From Adiantum capillus-veneris (Eukaryota; Streptophyta; Polypodiopsida; Polypodiales; Pteridaceae): a stretch of DNA of 64,000 bases. Both the position numbers and the translations under genes were made by a program. Below, in pieces: positions 21,190 through 32,510 of the stretch (position 1 is the stretch's first letter; each line of letters starts with the position of its first letter). The stretch covers positions 81,666,843 to 81,730,842 of the forward strand of contig CM043950.1 in assembly GCA_014529385.2 (NCBI GenBank), written 5' to 3'. The notes beneath the pieces were generated by a model that saw only the letters and a program-made list of their open reading frames with translations, was not told the DNA's origin and ran no database searches.

Positions 21190-23223
21190 CGAAAAGCTTC
21201 AAGCTTCTCACAAGGTGAAAAGATCTGCAAGGTTGTCCTATGTTGGCACATAAGCCAAGCTGATCTCTCCTGCTGAGAGCCTCTCCCTGACATAGTGGTA
21301 ATGCACCTCAATGTGCTTTGTGCGAGCATGAAAAACTGGGTTCCTCGCAACTACCAAGGCACTCTCACTGTCAGTGTAGATAGTGTTGGCAATGTCCTGT
21401 CCAACACCCAAATCATCCATAAGGCGTCTGAGCCATACACACTCAACCGTAGCTGTGAAGACTGCCTTGTACTCAACTTCACAACTCGAAGTGGCCACAG
21501 TAGGTTGCTTCTTGCTCAACCATAATATACATGAACTGCCAAGCATGAAACAAAAACCACTGTGGACACTCGCGTGTCAAAACAGCCAGCCCAATCGGAG
21601 TCCGAAAAAGCATGTAAGTCTGGCGGCAATGATCCCCCCTTGAGATAAAACAAGCCAAGATGTAAAGTGCCACTAAGGTAGCGGAAAATCCTTTTGACAG
21701 CCTGCCAATGCTTAGACCCTGGGCTATGCATAAATCTGCTGACCTGTGAGACAGCAAACTGAATATCTGGCCTCGTGTTGCATACATAAATGAGGCAGCC
21801 AATAGCAGTTTGGTAAAGAGTGACATCTGCAGGATCTCCAGCATCATGTAGACTCAACTTCAAACCAGTTTCCATGGGAGTGGCAATAGGATTGCAATCC
21901 TCGAGTCCAAACTTACATAGCAATGTCTCTATGTAACTTTTCTGACACAAGGCAATACCACCATCACACTGCTTAAACTGTATACCCAAGTAATGATGAA
22001 ACAGCCCCATTTGGTCCAGTGATCAGCAGATCATCAACATAAAGAACCACAATGAGAAGTACATCACCCTCACACTTTACATACAATGTGCTTTCTGTTG
22101 GACTGTTACGAAAGCCTTGTTTGACCAAATAAGTGTCAGCTTTCTCATACCAAGCACGAGGAGATTGCTTCAACCCATACAAAGCCTTGTTACATTTGCA
22201 CACTTTGTCCTCTTGTCCTTTTATGACAAAACCGCGAGGCTGCGTTACATAAACTTCCTCAAATATGTCACCATTCAAGAAAGCAGTAACAATGTCTAAT
22301 TGATGTACATCCCAACCAAAATGAGCTGCCAATGCACATAGAAAACGCACAGTAGTCATACGACAAGTGGGAGCAAAAGTCTCTTCATAATCTATGCCTT
22401 TTTGTTGTGCATAACCCTTTGCAACAAGTCGAGCCTTATGGCGATCAATCTCACCATCCGGCTTGTGTTTCAACTTGTAAACCCACTTCGTACCAATGGC
22501 CTTTTTGCCAGGAGTCAAATCACATAAAGTCCATGTGTCATTTTCTATAAGTGCATCATATTCTGATTGCATGGCAGCCATCCAATTTTTTGAATTATGT
22601 GCTTCATCAAAAGACAGAGGCTCCTCAACATCATGTAAGCTAGACACAGCCAAAGCATAACAATCTGATGCATAAGATTCATGGCGAGATCCTGAACGAC
22701 TACCACTAGTCAAAGGTGCATCCAATTTACTGTCACGCAAAGTGTGCACCATCCATTTTGGCATACCTCTAGCCTGCTCATTTTCAGCCCTTTCCTCATC
22801 AAGTACATCATGTACATCTGCATCAGTAATAGGCTGATCTATAACATTTTCAGAAACCCCCATAGGCTGTACATTTGCCTCATTGGAACTTACATTCGTA
22901 TTTCCACCACTAAAAAGAGGCAACAAAGTGTCATAAATGTCATGTGAGCTTACATTACTGTCTCTAGTACATGACAGCAAGGGCTGAATAGAATCTTCCA
23001 CAAACACTACATCCCGAGAAACCAGAATGCGTTTTGTTTGCGGATGATACAACCTGTAACCTTTGCTTTCAGCACTATAACCAACAAAAATACATTTGAC
23101 AGCCTTATCATCCAATTTTCTGCGCTACACTTGTGGCACCAAAGCATATGCCAAACGGCCAAAAACACGCATGTGCTCAATAGAAGGATTTCTATCATGC
23201 CATGCTTCATATGGAGTATTAGA
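21190..23223 (-). pseudogene. Copia B integrase C-terminus, reverse transcriptase and RNase H
   Basis: From the integrase end (KCIFVGYSAESKGYRLYHPQ) the frame runs through RT (WVYKLKHKPDGEIDRHKARL, VHQLDIVTAFLNGD, LYGLKQSPRAWYE, catalytic LYVDDLLITG) and slips near 21,995. It resumes at FHHYLGIQFKQ with DSDWAGCFDTRVST, slips again near 21,530, then gives RNase H (LWLSKKQPTVATSSCEVEYK, DSESALVVARNPVFH). A TAG at 21,238-21,240 replaces the CAG found at the same point of the sister copy at 56.4 kb. TAG at 23,125-23,127 also sits where Gln is expected. It is not functional. Confidence 0.9.
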
Positions 23224-25132
23224 CTACAAAGCTTTCGTAGGACACCTGTTAAGTACATAAGTGGCACACATGACGGCCTCAAGCCAAAAAGAATGAAGTA
23301 ACACTTGACTTTTGACCATACATCGTGCCATTTCCGTCAGTGGCCTGTTTTTCTTCTCAGCAACACCATTTTGCTGAGGCGTATAAGGCACTGTACATTG
23401 GTGTTTTATCCCACAACTAGCCAGAAATGCATTAAATTCATGAGACATATACTCCCCCCCTCGATCGGAACGGAGGGTGCCCATAGTACATTTCGAGACA
23501 TTTTCAGCCATAGCCAGAAATTGTTTGAAGCACATAAAAACTTCGGACTTCGCTTTAAGCGGAAATACCCATGCATGCCTGGAGTAATCATCAATGAAAG
23601 TCACGAAGTACAGGTAATTGCCCAAGGACGGAGTTTGCATGGCCCACAAACATCACTATGCACAAGCTGCTACCTGCATGTGGCCCAAACTGAACCATCC
23701 TTTGGAAATTTATAACGCTGCATCTTACCCAAAATACAGCCTTCACAAACATGTTTGACAGGTGCTTCAAGAGGCGGCAAAGAAGCAACCATATCAGGTT
23801 TCTGCAAACGCAGCAAGCTGGCAAAATTCAGATGACCAAAACGTGCATGCCAAAGTTTTGCATCTGAAATAGCCCTTGAATCTGCAATAGCATTTGCAAA
23901 ATTTTGTCCACACTTGTCATACAAAGTGAGCTTATACAGCCCACGGCACAAAAGGCCAGATGCAACAATTTCATCACCAAAACTAAGATCATGAACTGTA
24001 CGTCTAGCAAGTGCGGATACAGACAAGAGATTCTTCTTGATCCCAGGTACATAAAGTGCATCAACAAGTGTGAAGGAACTGCCATTAGCAGCAGTGAGCA
24101 CAATCTTTCCAACTCCCTGAACTGGATAAGAGGCGTTGTTGGCACAAGTGGCTGAATTTCCATGAGGGACAGACTCGAGAGAGGTAAACAATTCACGATG
24201 TGAGGTAATGTGCTTTGTAGCACCACTGTCGAAATACCACACATGTGAATCTGCAGCAACTGACAAGCATGCATCATGGACAACAGGATTGTAAGTGCAC
24301 TCTGCGCTAAAAGCCCATTCTGCATCAACATCAGCAACACATTCTCCTTTCACAGAAGACTCAACAATGGCTGCATTTGTAGTGGAACCAACATTTGCAG
24401 TGGAACCACCCTCTTTCTTCTTAGCCTCTTTGGCCTTCAACTTAGGACACGACTTGATCAAGTGATCATTGGCTTTACAATAATGGCAACGCATCTTCTT
24501 TTTTCCCTTATCACCAGAATTGCCAGACGAAGTACTGCCAGCATAAGCATTAGGAACAGAATTTTTGCCACTTGCAGCAGAACCATAAGAAGTGGCTGCA
24601 TTGCTGTTAGCACCCTTTCTTTGAGAAGCAATAAAAGCCTGTTCAACTGCACGCTGTCTAGTCCTGTTTTTTTTGGACAGTGACTCTTGCAACAGCAATG
24701 TGCATAATGCATCAAACTTGACAACTTCTGGATTTCCTTGGGTCATAAGTCTCCAAGTACTAGCAAAAGTCTGGTAAGAATCTGGAAAGGCATCAAGAAC
24801 AGTCTGCACAAGGGAACTGTCTGAAATGACTTCACCTGCAGAAATAAGTTGCTCATTGATATCCTTGACACTAGCAAGGAAAGTGTCCATATCATCTTCC
24901 TCATGCGTAATCTTCTAACAGCTGCAATCCTTGCAGCAAGACCTGCAACATCCTCAACATCGCCTACATCCTCAGAACTAGGACGTACATCAATGCCCTG
25001 CACAATGTTCCAGACACCCTTTGACACAAGAACATGTTGCATCATATAAGCCCACATAGGGTAGTTGTCCCCATCCAACCTGTCCTCAGCAGCAAACATC
25101 TTGAACACATCTGTGTTGTTGTTGTCAGCCAT
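23224..25132 (-). pseudogene. Copia B gag, protease and integrase
   Basis: The ATG at 25132 opens MADNNNTDVFKMFAAEDRLD, a copia Gag start, with a frame slip near 24,900. Gag ends with the zinc knuckle CHYCKANDHLIKSC. Then come the protease active site WYFDSGATKHIT and the integrase zinc region (LWHARFGHLNFASLL, CEGCILGK). TAG at 23,670-23,672 and a slip near 23,650 split the integrase core, whose D, D and E are visible in LVHSDVCG, LRSDRGGEYM and QQNGVAEKKN. TAG at 23,224-23,226 ends this stretch before SNTPYEAW. Confidence 0.9.
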
Positions 25133-25440
25133 GGTAAATGCTGCACCTGATGTGAAAACTGCCCGAAAATAGGAGAAATGGAGCGGGAACAACCTGTGCT
25201 ATATAGCACAAACCGTAGAAGACTATAAGGCACCTGTTATGCAGAAAACGGCACTGACAGAAATTCTGCACAAAATGACGAAATAGCACGTGCAGTACTG
25301 CCTGTAGTGGAAACGGAGGCCGAAATGAGTCCAAATCAAAATATTTGTCGACTTGCGAACGCTCGCCAAAGCTCACTGAAATCGGAGAAAGTAAGCAGGC
25401 GTGTGCTGGAGCAGCCGGCGACTAAGCCCGGGAGGACGTG

Positions 25441-25456
25441 ACCTGCTCTGATACCA
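25441..25456 (-). promoter_or_regulatory. Initiator tRNA-Met primer-binding site of copia B
   Basis: The minus strand reads TGGTATCAGAGCAGGT two bases inside the LTR. This is the standard primer site of plant copia elements and is shared with element D. Confidence 0.92.
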
Positions 25457-25458
25457 AT

Positions 25459-25685
25459 TGTTGGAATTAGGGTTGCAGAGAAACACACACAGCTTGGAGA
25501 AGATGAAGGAAGCTCAAGGCACACGATAGAGAGTGTATTACTTAGTGTGCAATGGAAAGATAGGTAGCCCTAGAGTGATGGGCGTATATACAATGCACGG
25601 GGGAAAAAACCTCCTAAAGAGGGAAAAAATGCCCCGGCAGTCCTAGTGTGTTCACACACATCACTACCACATGTATATGATAACA
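25459..25685 (-). repeat. 5' LTR of copia B (227 bases)
   Basis: Complete LTR: on the minus strand it starts TGTTACCATATACATG and ends CCTAATTCCAACA. It matches the full LTR of the related fragment at 56,551-56,776. Confidence 0.92.
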
Positions 25686-25737
25686 TTCCTTTAGTATTCC
25701 TGGTAAGTAGGTTTGACAATTTTTTGGAAAGAAAAAA

Positions 25738-26176
25738 ATACCAAAATACCCCTTTATTTTGTGGAAATTCCCAAAATACCCCTCGATTTCCGAGAATTCC
25801 TAAAATACCCCCAATATTTTGTCATAAATTTCCAAAATGCCCTTCAGATTTTCCAAAATTCCCAAGGTTGTGAGATTGAATTTCTCCAAAGATAATTTTT
25901 TAAAGCTTTTCATAAGAAGACTAATTGTCTATCAATACAAGATTCTTAAAGTAGAATTTAAGTCGTGTAGGTTTTGGAGATGAATTGCTTCTTTATTTTT
26001 AAGCATAATTGCCTTTTTTTTTTTGGCTAGGTAAGTTCTGAAATTACATGCTGAGCACTCAAAAAGAAAAATCAATTGTCAAAAACAATTAAGATTAGAA
26101 AATCTTGAACAATCTAACCAAAATACATACAAGGGTATTTTGGGAATTTCCACAAAATTAGAGGGGTATTTTGAAA
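25738..26176. mobile_element. Inverted-repeat element with subterminal ATACCCC arrays, copy 1
   Basis: The left end has four spaced copies of CCAAAATACCCC-like words; the right end carries the complement (GGGTATTTTGGGAATTTCC, GAGGGGTATTTTGAAATT). About 45 bases of each end pair (CCTTTATTTTGTGGAAATTC with its complement). It starts some 50 bases from the copia B LTR. No transposase is inside, so it is non-autonomous; the superfamily is not resolved. Confidence 0.7.
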
Positions 26177-26484
26177 TTATGTTTTACATTGGACTTGTGA
26201 GCGCGCGCCGGTGCGCGGTTCTTGGTGCATGGAAAAAAGTAAGAATCTTGAGCAGATGCTCGGGGACAAGAAAAGGAGGCCGAGGGCTGCTATTAGAAAA
26301 GAGGAGCTTTTGAGAGTCACGAGGAGCCGTAAAGAGAATAAGCTAGCGAGATGGCCGTGTGCACGCAAGGCCATAAGCAGGTGGTTGGAGAGTGCCGAGT
26401 GCTAGAGAGAAGGGGCTTAGCACATCTTAGCAGGGGTGCATGACTCCACTGTTTGCGCCTAGAGGGAGGGGGACAGGGACACGA

Positions 26485-26506
26485 GGGGGGGGGGGGGGGG
26501 GGGGGG
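26485..26506. repeat. Poly-G run of 22 bases
   Basis: An uninterrupted G run within a purine-rich segment. Confidence 0.95.
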
Positions 26507-26649
26507 CTTGTCAAGGTGCAAGCGCAAAGTCGTGGTGCTGCACCAGGAACTTTACTTTTGAGAAAAAATCATCACAACATTACATTGGAAAGCAAGTGAA
26601 GGTTTCGACAATGTCGTTTTCCAGGTTGTGAGTGTGTGCGAGCTCATGA

Positions 26650-26967
26650 TTGGAACTCGGCAAGTCTACTAGCCAAAACGCGCAAGGTTTGCAAGATCAT
26701 GCGAACGTTGGCGTGTGGAGCTTGGTGGAGATTTTGCATTTGAGGGGTGCAGAGGCCACGTTGACTTATAACGTTGCCAGTGATAGCCTTGATACTACAA
26801 TTGAGTGCCACCACCATAGACATCACTCCGCCATATTTCTGCCCTTCAAGGAGGGCAACATGCCCATCATCGTCATCACAAACAGGAGCAAGCACATTCA
26901 GAAACTTGATACCAATGTATGCGCACCACACTTAGTTTCTCTCCTATGCAATCATGCAAAGTATTAA
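26650..26967 (+). CDS. Unknown ORF, doubtful
   Basis: 105 codons with a His-rich stretch (ECHHHRHHSAIF) and a plausible globular look (EGNMPIIVITNRSKHIQKL), but no domain I recognise. The nearby upstream frame is interrupted by stops. It may be a decayed exon or chance; there is no promoter evidence. Confidence 0.2.
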   Translation: MELGKSTSQNAQGLQDHANVGVWSLVEILHLRGAEATLTYNVASDSLDTTIECHHHRHHSAIFLPFKEGNMPIIVITNRSKHIQKLDTNVCAPHLVSLLCNHAKY

Positions 26968-27076
26968 ATATAGCTAACAACATGTAGCTCTTTTATTCTC
27001 AAGTACAACACAGTCCATGTGCAAAAACCTTTCTATTGGAGGCACAACCCGTTAGAACGATGACAGTTTTAATAGG

Positions 27077-27455
27077 GAAAATTTCCAAAATAGCCCATAA
27101 TTTATGAAAATTTCCAAAAATGCCCCTCAAAACTGAAAAATTCCAACTATACCCCTCATATTCGGCCAAAAAATCCCAAAATTCATGTCAATTTTGCCAA
27201 AATACCCATAGAATTAATTCTTTTTGCGAAGATTGGTTCTCCTCCATAAAAGATGATAGAACTTGGATTTAACATGGTATTGAGGGCTTTTCATATGAAA
27301 TCACTCATCATTTTGTAACATGTTGCCTCTTTTTGTGAGCTCATTGGTGAATAATTATGTTTAATAATTATGTTTAGGATGTATTGGGAATTTTTGAAAT
27401 TTTAGGGATATTTTGGGAATTTCCACAAATTATAGGGGTATTTTGGTAAATTTTT
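27077..27455. mobile_element. Inverted-repeat element, copy 2 of the ATACCCC family
   Basis: The left end (AAAATTTCCAAAATAGCCC, AATGCCCCTC, CTATACCCCTC) is inverted at the right end (GGGATATTTTGGGAATTTCC, ATAGGGGTATTTTGG). The ends resemble copy 1; the centre differs. It is non-autonomous with no ORF. Confidence 0.65.
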
Positions 27456-27559
27456 TCTTCTAGGTGGGAAACAATCATTTTTAGGTGCTTGATTATGGGG
27501 TATCTAACAAGATGCTTTAATGTTTTCTAGGTGAAAGTGGAGGGTGGTGGGGGCAGGTT

Positions 27560-27581
27560 TGTGTGTGTGTGTGTGTGTGGT

Positions 27582-27651
<70 letters not shown>
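27560..27651. repeat. Compound microsatellite (GT)n-(G)33-(GA)n
   Basis: A GT run, then about 33 consecutive G (27,582-27,614), then a GA run. All-purine over ~70 bases, with G-quadruplex and triplex potential. Frames through it are artefacts. Confidence 0.95.
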
Positions 27652-27655
<4 letters not shown>

Positions 27656-27849
27656 AAGCCAAAGAGAGATTTTTTTGACATGAAATTTGACATATCAAAT
27701 GTGGGCGGTGCAGAGAGACAAAGAACGGCAAATCCAAAAACAGATGGACAGGCATTGAATTCTAGATGGGCAACAACGATGGGCTACATTTCTGTGTTGA
27801 GTCCCAGTGCGTCTGGTCGAGACGAGACACATAGAGAAGTGCAATAGTG

Positions 27850-28878
27850 ATGATTGCTTGCATAAGTGTAGGATTAATCTAAGGTGTTGCACCACAACAA
27901 GCAACAAACCAGGGAAAATGGTGGTGCTTTGCATTGTGTTGCAGAGCTGAGCAAGGATATCATAGGTTAAGAGACAGAGAAAGGGGGGGAGGGGGGGATG
28001 CCATGTTTGGTAGCGTTCAAAGGGAGATCCTTGTAAGGAGATCGCAAGCAAAGAGAGAAAGAGGAGGAGAGATGGCAGTCATAGTGAGGGGCAAGGGTTG
28101 CACAAGGTTGATGTTGTTCCTTTCTTGTTCACAGATTCGATGCAATTCTCCAAAACAAATTAATTGAATTTTTGATTTTGAAGCGAGTAGATGAGGTGTA
28201 GGTGGCTAACATCAATATGTGGGTGAATCGATAATATTAGCCAAAAAAAATACATGATAGTTTGTGCTCACCACTAGCCACATATACCCACCAACTATAT
28301 ACATTAGATTTTTCCAAAATTAGTATGTATACTTTGCTTCTATGTGATGTGAAATCCAAATATGAGGTGTCCACATGGATCGTTAGAGGAGGTTTATATA
28401 TTCAACGATATGTGTATACACTAAGTTCAAATAATGTTATTCTTACTATTATTTTTGCTCTTTGGAGTATAATAATTTGATGGTGTTCTTCATTGACAGG
28501 TATGGAGCACAAACACCTCTTTACATCACCATAAGCTTACTAAAAGTACACCAATTTTTATTGCACATGTCACTTTCTATGTAAATCTTTTGACATACTT
28601 TAACCCAAAAAAAAAAAAAGGCCTTGTATTTTTACTACCATTGTATGAAATCGCTTAGGAGACTCTTGGTGTGGTTTTGGCTGATTTCGTGCTCACTCTA
28701 TTTGCACCATTTTTGATTGATCAATTTTCTTTGATGTGTTGATTTGAATTTCATTGAAGTACCTTGCTAGTGTATATTGAGATGGAGGCAAGAAGGATGG
28801 TGCAAGATCCAAGATGTTTGTTGGGTGACAACGACTAAGGAGGATAATAATTGAGCTCTTCCATGGCAAGAGATAAGC

Positions 28879-28880
<2 letters not shown>
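27850..28880. other. Non-coding stretch
   Basis: AT-rich, with a poly-A run at 28,606-28,619. No gene or element end recognised. Confidence 0.4.

Positions 28881-28911
<31 letters not shown>
28881..28911. repeat. (GA)n microsatellite
   Basis: A pure GA run of about 31 bases in non-coding sequence. Confidence 0.95.
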
Positions 28912-28913
<2 letters not shown>

Positions 28914-30888
28914 AATTTTGACCAAAGAGAAAAAACAAACAACACGCTATATTTTGAACCATTGCAGTAGGTAGTGGCCTATTGCAGGGTGATTTCCTAC
29001 ACACATACACACACACATGCACGCACGTATGGATCTCGCCCGATTTTTCCATTCGCTCGGTGTATGGCAAGATTCTGTTGAACTCTGTATATTTGCATTG
29101 CTTTCTATTACCGAGCTCGAGAGAGAGTGAGATAGACCATCCTTGCATTCTCTTCTTGGTCTTTACCTGCTTCCTGCTTCCTGCTTCCTGCTTCCTGCTC
29201 CCTACTTCCCTTTTTTCTCAACTTCTCTCATTGCTTTCTCCTCTTTAGCTTGACTCACAAGGTCAAGAGCAAGAGAGCCTAAGCTTCTATAGCCAGAGCT
29301 AATCACTTCCCTTTGTTTCCTTCACTCTGCAGATAGATCAAGGGAAAGAGATAGCTTATTCCTTTGTTTTGTTGGGAGAGAGAGAGTGATCTCCTTCTTG
29401 CTTAGTTCTAAGAGTGAGAGAGATCGCTGCTTGCTTCCTTGCTTCAAGGTCCCAAGAGAGACTCTTTGAGCCCTCTAGCTTTCCATCCTGTAAAATCCCC
29501 TCTTCTCTTTCTCGTTCCTCCCTTCCATCATGAAAGTCCTTCCTTGTCGTGGCCAGGCTGGGTACATCTTGCAATCATTTTTCTACATAAGATGACATTC
29601 TGGAACTTGGTCGAAGTTAAAAATTCCCTGATGGCACTCCGGCCAAGCCGACCAGACTAGTGCAAAACTGGCCCCGAGTGAAATTCAATTTGGCGATATC
29701 TTGGTAATTGTAACTCTGATCGGCTGATGTGAAAAGACCGACGTGCTCCACAAAGTGAGCACTTCATGTCCATGCATTCACTTCATTTGTGTTTCCTCAG
29801 TTGCAGTTGCCTAATCCAATACAGATCTGCAATCGGCTCAAACTTCAAACTGACATAGCTTTCTCATCGTAGCTCCAATCGACGAGCCATAAAGACAGGC
29901 AGGTAGAGCATTTCAAGCACTACAGCTCTAGATCATAAACTCTCATCTATGCTCACTTCAAGCATACTCCTTTTTTATAATCATCAAGGCATCTGTTGGC
30001 CCTTTAAAGCCGCATTTGGCATACATTAATCATTAAACTTGGCATGTTAACAAGCCGTTGATGAGGGCTTTTCACAAGCCAGGCTCCCATACCCCTTTTC
30101 TCTCTTCCCCACCCCATGGAAACCCCCTCTTAGGGAGGGAGTGATAAAAGGCATTGGAAAATTAAGAAAAAAAATAAAGTATGAGTATGTAAATAAGTGA
30201 GAAAGGTAAAATAGGCCACCCTAGGCCTGCGGGGCAGCCCATCCCCACCTTGCCTCTTTTTTCTTCACTGTTGCCCCGCCGTGTGTCCCTTTTCCTCTCC
30301 TCCGCTCAAAAGGTCAACCCCCTCTCTCTTCCCCTTGTCCTTTCTCCTTTTTCTCTCCCCTCACGCTACCCCACCCCCTGTCCTCACCAATAATGCATCC
30401 TAACTCACATGCAACTTACCCTATCTTCCAAAATAGTATACCCCACCCCCTCTTTCTCTCTCCTATCATATCCCATGACCCAAATACCCCGCTCTCTCCC
30501 TAAAGGGCGCCATGTCTCTTGTCTTGTAGCTAAATAACCTCCGCCACACTCACACACACACACACACACACTCAGTTTCACTGAAAAAGGTGCCCACAGA
30601 CCCATCCCCACCGGGTGGTTACCTGATTTTTCTTGTGTTCACACACATCTGCACACAGATTCCCCTCTGAACACACTCCCCTCTCTCCCCTCTTGTAATT
30701 ACTTTATTCTCCATGTCACCTCTCATTTTTTTTCATCAACCCATCTCTCTCTCTCTCTCTTAGTCTCTCTCTCATGAGACTGCTGTTCTGGCACATATAC
30801 ACACAGCCAAATAAGTGGGGCCCATAGTCACATGGCCTATGTAGATAATGATTTCTTCATTTCTAAATTCTAGAATTTCCCCCCCCTC

Positions 30889-30902
30889 CTCCCCTATATA
30901 AA
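30889..30902 (+). promoter_or_regulatory. TATA box of the solo LTR
   Basis: CCCCTATATAAAGAGG lies about 830 bases into the LTR, followed by CACACTAAATACACACAC. A strong plant-type TATA match ahead of the AATAAA signal at ~31,205. Confidence 0.6.
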
Positions 30903-31203
30903 GAGGGATCACCATCACACTAAATACACACACAACATCACCAAAGAGTACACTATGCAATGTGTGTGCCTAGTGCACACACACACACCCACACCATCAC
31001 CATCACCACAATTACCATGCTTGTCTTGAGCATGACCTCTACACCCTTAGGCTATGGAAGATGAAGGACAGCTAAATGAAGGATGATGGTCATAACCCTC
31101 GTGCGAGTCTTCGCCATCAGCTCCCACCTATCCACCATGTGCTCTACCACTCTCTCCCTTCTCTTTCCCCTACCCTATGCTCCCCATTTCATCGCCTTAT
31201 TCT

Positions 31204-31212
31204 CTAAATAAA
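31204..31212 (+). terminator. Polyadenylation signal of the solo LTR
   Basis: CTAAATAAAGC about 310 bases downstream of the TATA box. With the TATA box it defines a plausible R region. Confidence 0.5.
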
Positions 31213-31364
31213 GCTTGAGGTTTTGTGAGTATGTTTCTTGCAATGTTTTGCCCATGTGAGGTGTGCGGAATCGCCACCTAGTCTTGTGTTTGGAGTGAGC
31301 TTGTGTATGTGTGAAGGGTGTGCGGATTCGCCATCCTTCTGTGGTGCCTAAGTACTAAGCCGCT

Positions 31365-31367
<3 letters not shown>

Positions 31368-31431
<64 letters not shown>
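31368..31431. repeat. (CT)n microsatellite of ~64 bases
   Basis: A pure CT run inside the U5 part of the solo LTR; length polymorphism is likely. Confidence 0.95.
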
Positions 31432-31435
<4 letters not shown>

Positions 31436-32510
31436 CCCCTTCCTCTTCATCATTACTCCCAAGCATCCATCTCTCTTGGATGAAAACTTTGTTATGGTGG
31501 TGTGTTTTTTGCGTCCTAGCCGCTCAAGCTAGGTGGTGCCCCCTGTTTGCTTTACTGTGACAGGCTCAATGCGCGCCATTCGGTCCCCGGTGTTCTAGAG
31601 GCCGTTGGGGTTCGGGGTTTGCTTTGCTCCCGTCACCGTGATCAGTGTTCAATAAATGTGTAGGCTTCAAAGAATCTTAGATTTCATTTCTTTTCTCTTT
31701 TATCCATCATGGAAGCGAAGTGGCATGACATCCACCCCCTCTGAAATTCCACAGCCTTCGGTCTGTGCCAATTGCACTTTAATTAGCATCTTCTATAAGT
31801 ACCTTAAGCTCTTTGCCATCAGCAGACTCATGTAATTGGTAAGCATATGGAAAATAATATAAGGCTTATACCATATCATCAATGTTCTAGCCTAATCATT
31901 AGGTAGCTGCCCATTCGAAATCTTTTAATTGTATCTGTAGTATCTCCAAAGCATTCAATTATAGATAACCCATTTAGTGAACCCCGCTAGACTCAAGTGC
32001 TCCAGTTAATGATGCTTACGGCTTGACCATTAAGGTCGCTTTAGGGAACCATGTCAAGCTCAAGCATGCCTTACTCTGTCTGCACATGGAATGGCCGTCA
32101 AGTCCTTTACTTCAAGTTCTGGTAGAAGAACCAACTCAAAAGATGTGAAGATACTTCATCAATTCTCCAAAGAAGTCAGCTGGAAGCTAGCCATGTAATC
32201 TTATTGAACGCATAACCAAAATTTCTTATGACTTAGCTTAATCTAGAAACAAAAACCTTGTACCATGCAACCTGCTACAATAGACATTTGGTATCCTTTG
32301 AATCTGCAACTTGCACTTTAGTAGCCCCTAGTTGGATCAAATGGGATAATAAGGAATTGCCCAAATACTAGAGCAATATAATATCCACATGAGCATACAT
32401 TTCTTGTATCAATCAACATCAAGAATATTTGGTGCAAATATGCTACCCTTGGTTCAAATAGCACGCAATTACTATGCATACTTAGCAGTATCCATCCATA
32501 TTGAATCTGC

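Larger units (their letters stand above)
20922..25685 (-). mobile_element. Ty1/copia element B, decayed, 3' LTR truncated
   Basis: The minus-strand order is LTR, initiator-Met primer site, gag with zinc knuckle, protease, integrase, RT, RNase H, polypurine tract, LTR, which is the copia order. It has at least four frame slips and four CAG-to-TAG type stops. The 3' LTR lacks its last ~70 bases at the left edge. A fragment of the same family lies at 56.0-56.8 kb on the plus strand. Confidence 0.92.
30059..31635 (+). mobile_element. Solo LTR (1577 bases) with CCGT target duplication
   Basis: It begins TGATGAGGGC and ends GCTCCCGTCA, flanked on both sides by CCGT (30,055-30,058 and 31,636-31,639). 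Removing it restores the uninterrupted sequence of the related repeat at 37.2 kb. Inside are a TATA box, a polyadenylation signal, a long (CT)n and a GC-rich end, in the order expected for U3-R-U5 on the plus strand. No internal element sequence is present, as after recombination between two LTRs. A related 3' fragment lies at 14.67 kb. Confidence 0.85.
29076..31730 (+). mobile_element. LTR-like repeat, copy 1, interrupted by a solo LTR
   Basis: 29,076-30,058 plus 31,636-31,730 together match 36,226-37,289, starting at TGTTGAACTCT(G/A)TATATTTGC and passing through GGCATGTTAACAAGCCGT and CAATAAATGTGTAGGCTT. The 1577-base insert splits the copy exactly at CCGT. Similarity stops near 31,730, so the U5 part seen in copy 2 is missing. 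The AATAAA near 31,651 and the arrangement of copy 2 suggest plus orientation. Confidence 0.75.

Noticed and set aside
31730-31745. TCCACCCCCTCT as a minus-strand polypurine tract for an LTR pair
   Set aside because: AATAAA and the primer site at the other copy both support plus orientation; the purine run is probably chance.
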